Positions 7,268-8,601 of a DNA stretch of 8,601 bases are shown piece by piece (the stretch's first letter is position 1; every line of letters begins with the position of its first letter). Origin of the DNA: Bifidobacteriaceae bacterium (GTDB taxonomy: Bacteria > Actinomycetota > Actinomycetes > Actinomycetales > Bifidobacteriaceae). The notes beneath the pieces were generated by a model. That model had not been told where the DNA came from. It saw only the letters and a list, made by a program, of their open reading frames with translations, and did no database searches. The translations under genes and the position numbers were made by a program. Location: contig JAISKS010000054.1 in the NCBI GenBank assembly GCA_031260825.1, positions 1-8,601 on the forward strand, in the 5' to 3' direction.

Positions 7268-7347
7268 TTTACACATTTTTCCTTTGAATAATGTGTATGG
7301 TTTACACGTTATTCCTTTGAATTATGTGTATGGTATACACATTTTTC
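7268..7347. repeat. 33-bp tandem direct repeat, about 2.4 copies, each unit palindromic
   Basis: Unit 1 (7268-7300) and unit 2 (7301-7333) match at 30 of 33 positions; a partial third copy (7334-7347) matches unit 1 at 13 of 14. Each full unit can fold: in unit 1 TACACATT (7270-7277) pairs with AATGTGTA (7290-7297), and inside it TTC (7279-7281) pairs with GAA (7286-7288) around a CTTT loop. The words ACAC(A/G)T and ATGTGT thus alternate at 20- and 13-bp steps across the block. It lies between the permease stop and the ATPase start, directly upstream of the ATPase promoter. It has no spacers, so it is not a CRISPR array. Confidence 0.9.
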
Positions 7348-7355
7348 AAAGGAAT
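7311..7355. repeat. 45-bp near-perfect inverted repeat just after the permease gene
   Basis: Two 21-bp arms (7311-7331 and 7335-7355) surround a GGT centre and pair at 19 of 21 positions; the core is ATGTGTAT-GGT-ATACACAT and the outer arms are ATTCCTTTGAA and TTCAAAGGAAT. It begins five bases past the permease stop, so in the permease transcript it would form a strong AT-rich stem. It could cap or stabilise the 3' end or end transcription weakly, but no run of U follows on the minus strand, so it is not a standard intrinsic terminator. It shares its left arm with repeat unit 2, so alternative folds compete. Confidence 0.85.
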
Positions 7356-7359
7356 GTTT

Positions 7360-8601
7360 TTAATATATTGATGTTTCTGGCGTTATATGCCCAGTTTTCT
7401 TGAAGATTTTGCAGATTCCTAAAACAATTATAAGTGATATAAATGATCCAAGTAATGCTTGTCTGGTTTGTGGCTCAAAACAAAATACAACTAATAGCCC
7501 TGAAAATACTACAATATTGAAATAAGCAAAAAACTTTCCAGCAGGAGCTTTAAATACTGATTTCTTATGTAGTTTAGGCGACACTTTTAAATATTTAAGA
7601 TATGTTACCATTATGAGAATCCAGACAAATATAAATTCGTTTGTTGCTACAGAGGCTATATATACGAAGGAATCTGTGATGTTTTGCATAAATCCTAAAA
7701 ATATAATAAAAGGTAATACTGAGAAAAATATTGCTAATATTGCATGATATGGTACAGCTCTTGTTGAGAGTTTTCCAAAACGAGCAGGTGCTTGACCTGA
7801 TTTTGCAAGACCAAAAAGCATTCGACTAGATGCATAAACTCCGCTGTTTGCGCCGCTCATTGCTGCTGTTAATAAAACAACATTCATTATTGGAGCTGCT
7901 CCTTTTACACCGATTTTTTCCCATAAAACAACAAATGGAGAAATATCTGTTGGAATTTCGTTCCAAGGTGATGTTGTTAAAAGTACCAGAATTGCGCCTA
8001 CATAAAATAGGCACACTCTTAGTGGTAAAGCATTAATTGCTTTTGGTAAGTTTACAGTTGGGTTTTCTGTTTCAGCAGCTGCTGTACCAACCATTTCTAT
8101 TCCACCGTATGCGATAAAAGCTAATTGGAATCCTGCCATAAATCCAGAAAATCCTAATGGGAACATACCTCCATTTGCTGTTAAGAGGGACAGATCGGCA
8201 TGCGAATTGCCTCCATCTCCAAAAGGCATACTTGTAATTAATAGGATTGCTCCAGTGATTAAAATTACAGAAATCGCAAATACTTTGATAATTGCAAACC
8301 AAAATTCGAGTTCACCAAAAAGCCTAACAGTTACAATATTTAGACAAATAACTAGCATCATTAATAGTAAACATACTAGCCAAACGGGAGTCGCGGGCGC
8401 CCAAAACCTAATATATGTAGCAACACCAATACTATCTTGTACGCATGTCACTATCCAAAAAAGTAAATATAACCAGCCTGTAATGAATCCGGCTTCAAGC
8501 CCCAAAATATGGTCAACAGCATCACGAAATGATTTGTAGTTTAGGTTTGACAGAAGTAATTCTCCTAAAATTCTCATTGCTGTAAAAAATACAAATCCGG
8601 C
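7360..8601 (-). CDS. APC-family amino-acid permease, CycA-like (D-alanine/D-serine/glycine type), N-terminus cut off by window edge
   Basis: The frame stays open through 8601, so the ATG at 8577 is internal and the real start is outside; the eight extra residues AGFVFFTA continue a membrane segment. The 413 visible residues probably lack about 60-65 N-terminal residues, including the family's first substrate-binding helix. RILGELLLSNLNYKSF (visible residues 10-25), ITGWLYLLFWIVTC, LFGELEFWFAIIK, AYGGIEMVGTAAAETENP and SGANSGVYASSRMLFGLA closely match what I recall of CycA, the proton-coupled importer of D-alanine, D-serine and glycine, and other members of its APC subfamily. About ten hydrophobic segments remain. 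A role in feeding D-Ala or Gly to wall synthesis would fit the neighbouring wall genes, but this subfamily also contains importers of other amino acids, so substrate is uncertain and no symbol is given. The end is intact (TAA at 7360-7362). Its promoter is off the window. Confidence 0.9.
   Translation of the reverse strand, partial: AGFVFFTAMRILGELLLSNLNYKSFRDAVDHILGLEAGFITGWLYLLFWIVTCVQDSIGVATYIRFWAPATPVWLVCLLLMMLVICLNIVTVRLFGELEFWFAIIKVFAISVILITGAILLITSMPFGDGGNSHADLSLLTANGGMFPLGFSGFMAGFQLAFIAYGGIEMVGTAAAETENPTVNLPKAINALPLRVCLFYVGAILVLLTTSPWNEIPTDISPFVVLWEKIGVKGAAPIMNVVLLTAAMSGANSGVYASSRMLFGLAKSGQAPARFGKLSTRAVPYHAILAIFFSVLPFIIFLGFMQNITDSFVYIASVATNEFIFVWILIMVTYLKYLKVSPKLHKKSVFKAPAGKFFAYFNIVVFSGLLVVFCFEPQTRQALLGSFISLIIVLGICKIFKKTGHITPETSIY

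Noticed and set aside
7268..7355. CRISPR array
   Set aside because: Repeat units are directly adjacent with no spacers, and no cas gene is nearby.
7311..7355. Rho-independent terminator of the permease gene
   Set aside because: The stem is strong but AT-rich and is followed on the minus strand by AACG rather than a U-run, so a standard intrinsic terminator is not supported.
7830..8539. Other open frames overlapping the permease gene on both strands
   Set aside because: They are shadows of a frame that matches the APC permease family along its full visible length.
8575..8577. ATG at 8577 as the start of the permease
   Set aside because: The frame is open further to 8601 and the extra residues continue the first visible membrane helix just as in CycA, so the start is off the window.
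1..8601. The word GGTACA seems overrepresented on both strands (about 17 sites), raising the idea of a DNA-uptake or methylation motif
   Set aside because: Most sites I checked are in-frame GGT-ACA (Gly-Thr) codon pairs in the PBP, MraY and ThyA genes, so codon preference explains them; only a few are out of frame. A genome-wide intergenic count would be needed to revive the idea.
1..8601. Alternative genetic code with TGA read as Gly, as in some CPR lineages
   Set aside because: All conserved glycines are encoded by GGN and no long gene contains an in-frame TGA, so the standard code fits.

Overview
The window looks like a piece of a small, AT-rich bacterial chromosome, most likely a Patescibacteria/CPR member of the Saccharibacteria (TM7) type. 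That assignment is inferred from four things. MraY and the class A penicillin-binding protein have an actinobacterial/Gram-positive flavour. There is a membrane-anchored protein with a single Cys in a 'DDCGNFV' motif, of a kind I associate with Saccharibacteria. There is an AAA/DUF4143 ATPase. Genes are tightly packed with almost no intergenic space. The standard genetic code fits: reading frames of 300-750 codons contain no in-frame TGA, and all five visible stops are TAA. No phylogeny could be run, so the lineage is a moderate-confidence call.

Layout, left to right: mraY (minus strand, 3' end cut by the window edge); thyA (plus, divergent from mraY across about 73 bp); a bifunctional class A penicillin-binding protein (minus, convergent with thyA, 29 bp gap); a 538-residue membrane-anchored NlpC/P60- or CHAP-like cysteine hydrolase (plus, divergent from the PBP across 124 bp); an AAA/DUF4143 ATPase (minus, convergent, the two stop codons overlapping); and a CycA-like D-alanine/D-serine/glycine/amino-acid permease (minus, 5' end cut by the window edge). 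No gene-free stretch exceeds 125 bp. I saw no tRNA, rRNA, CRISPR array, transposase or convincing rho-independent terminator.

Four of the six genes share a cell-wall theme. MraY makes lipid I, the PBP polymerises and cross-links glycan strands, the Cys hydrolase probably cuts wall peptides, and the permease may import D-alanine or glycine for the stem peptide. The PBP and the hydrolase are divergent neighbours, so synthesis and remodelling could be co-regulated. ThyA supplies dTMP and the DUF4143 ATPase has no known partner here.

Two non-coding signals stand out. First, all five visible gene starts lack a Shine-Dalgarno sequence and carry a -10 hexamer 6-7 bases before the start codon, which would place transcription starts at or next to the ATG (leaderless mRNAs). 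Second, the 119-bp gap between the permease and the ATPase is almost filled by a 33-bp tandem repeat (2.4 copies) whose units are themselves palindromic and which ends in a 45-bp near-perfect inverted repeat. I found no second copy by eye, and its function is unknown. Nothing here is clearly a new multi-gene system; the best leads are the repeat block beside the ATPase and the PBP/hydrolase pair.
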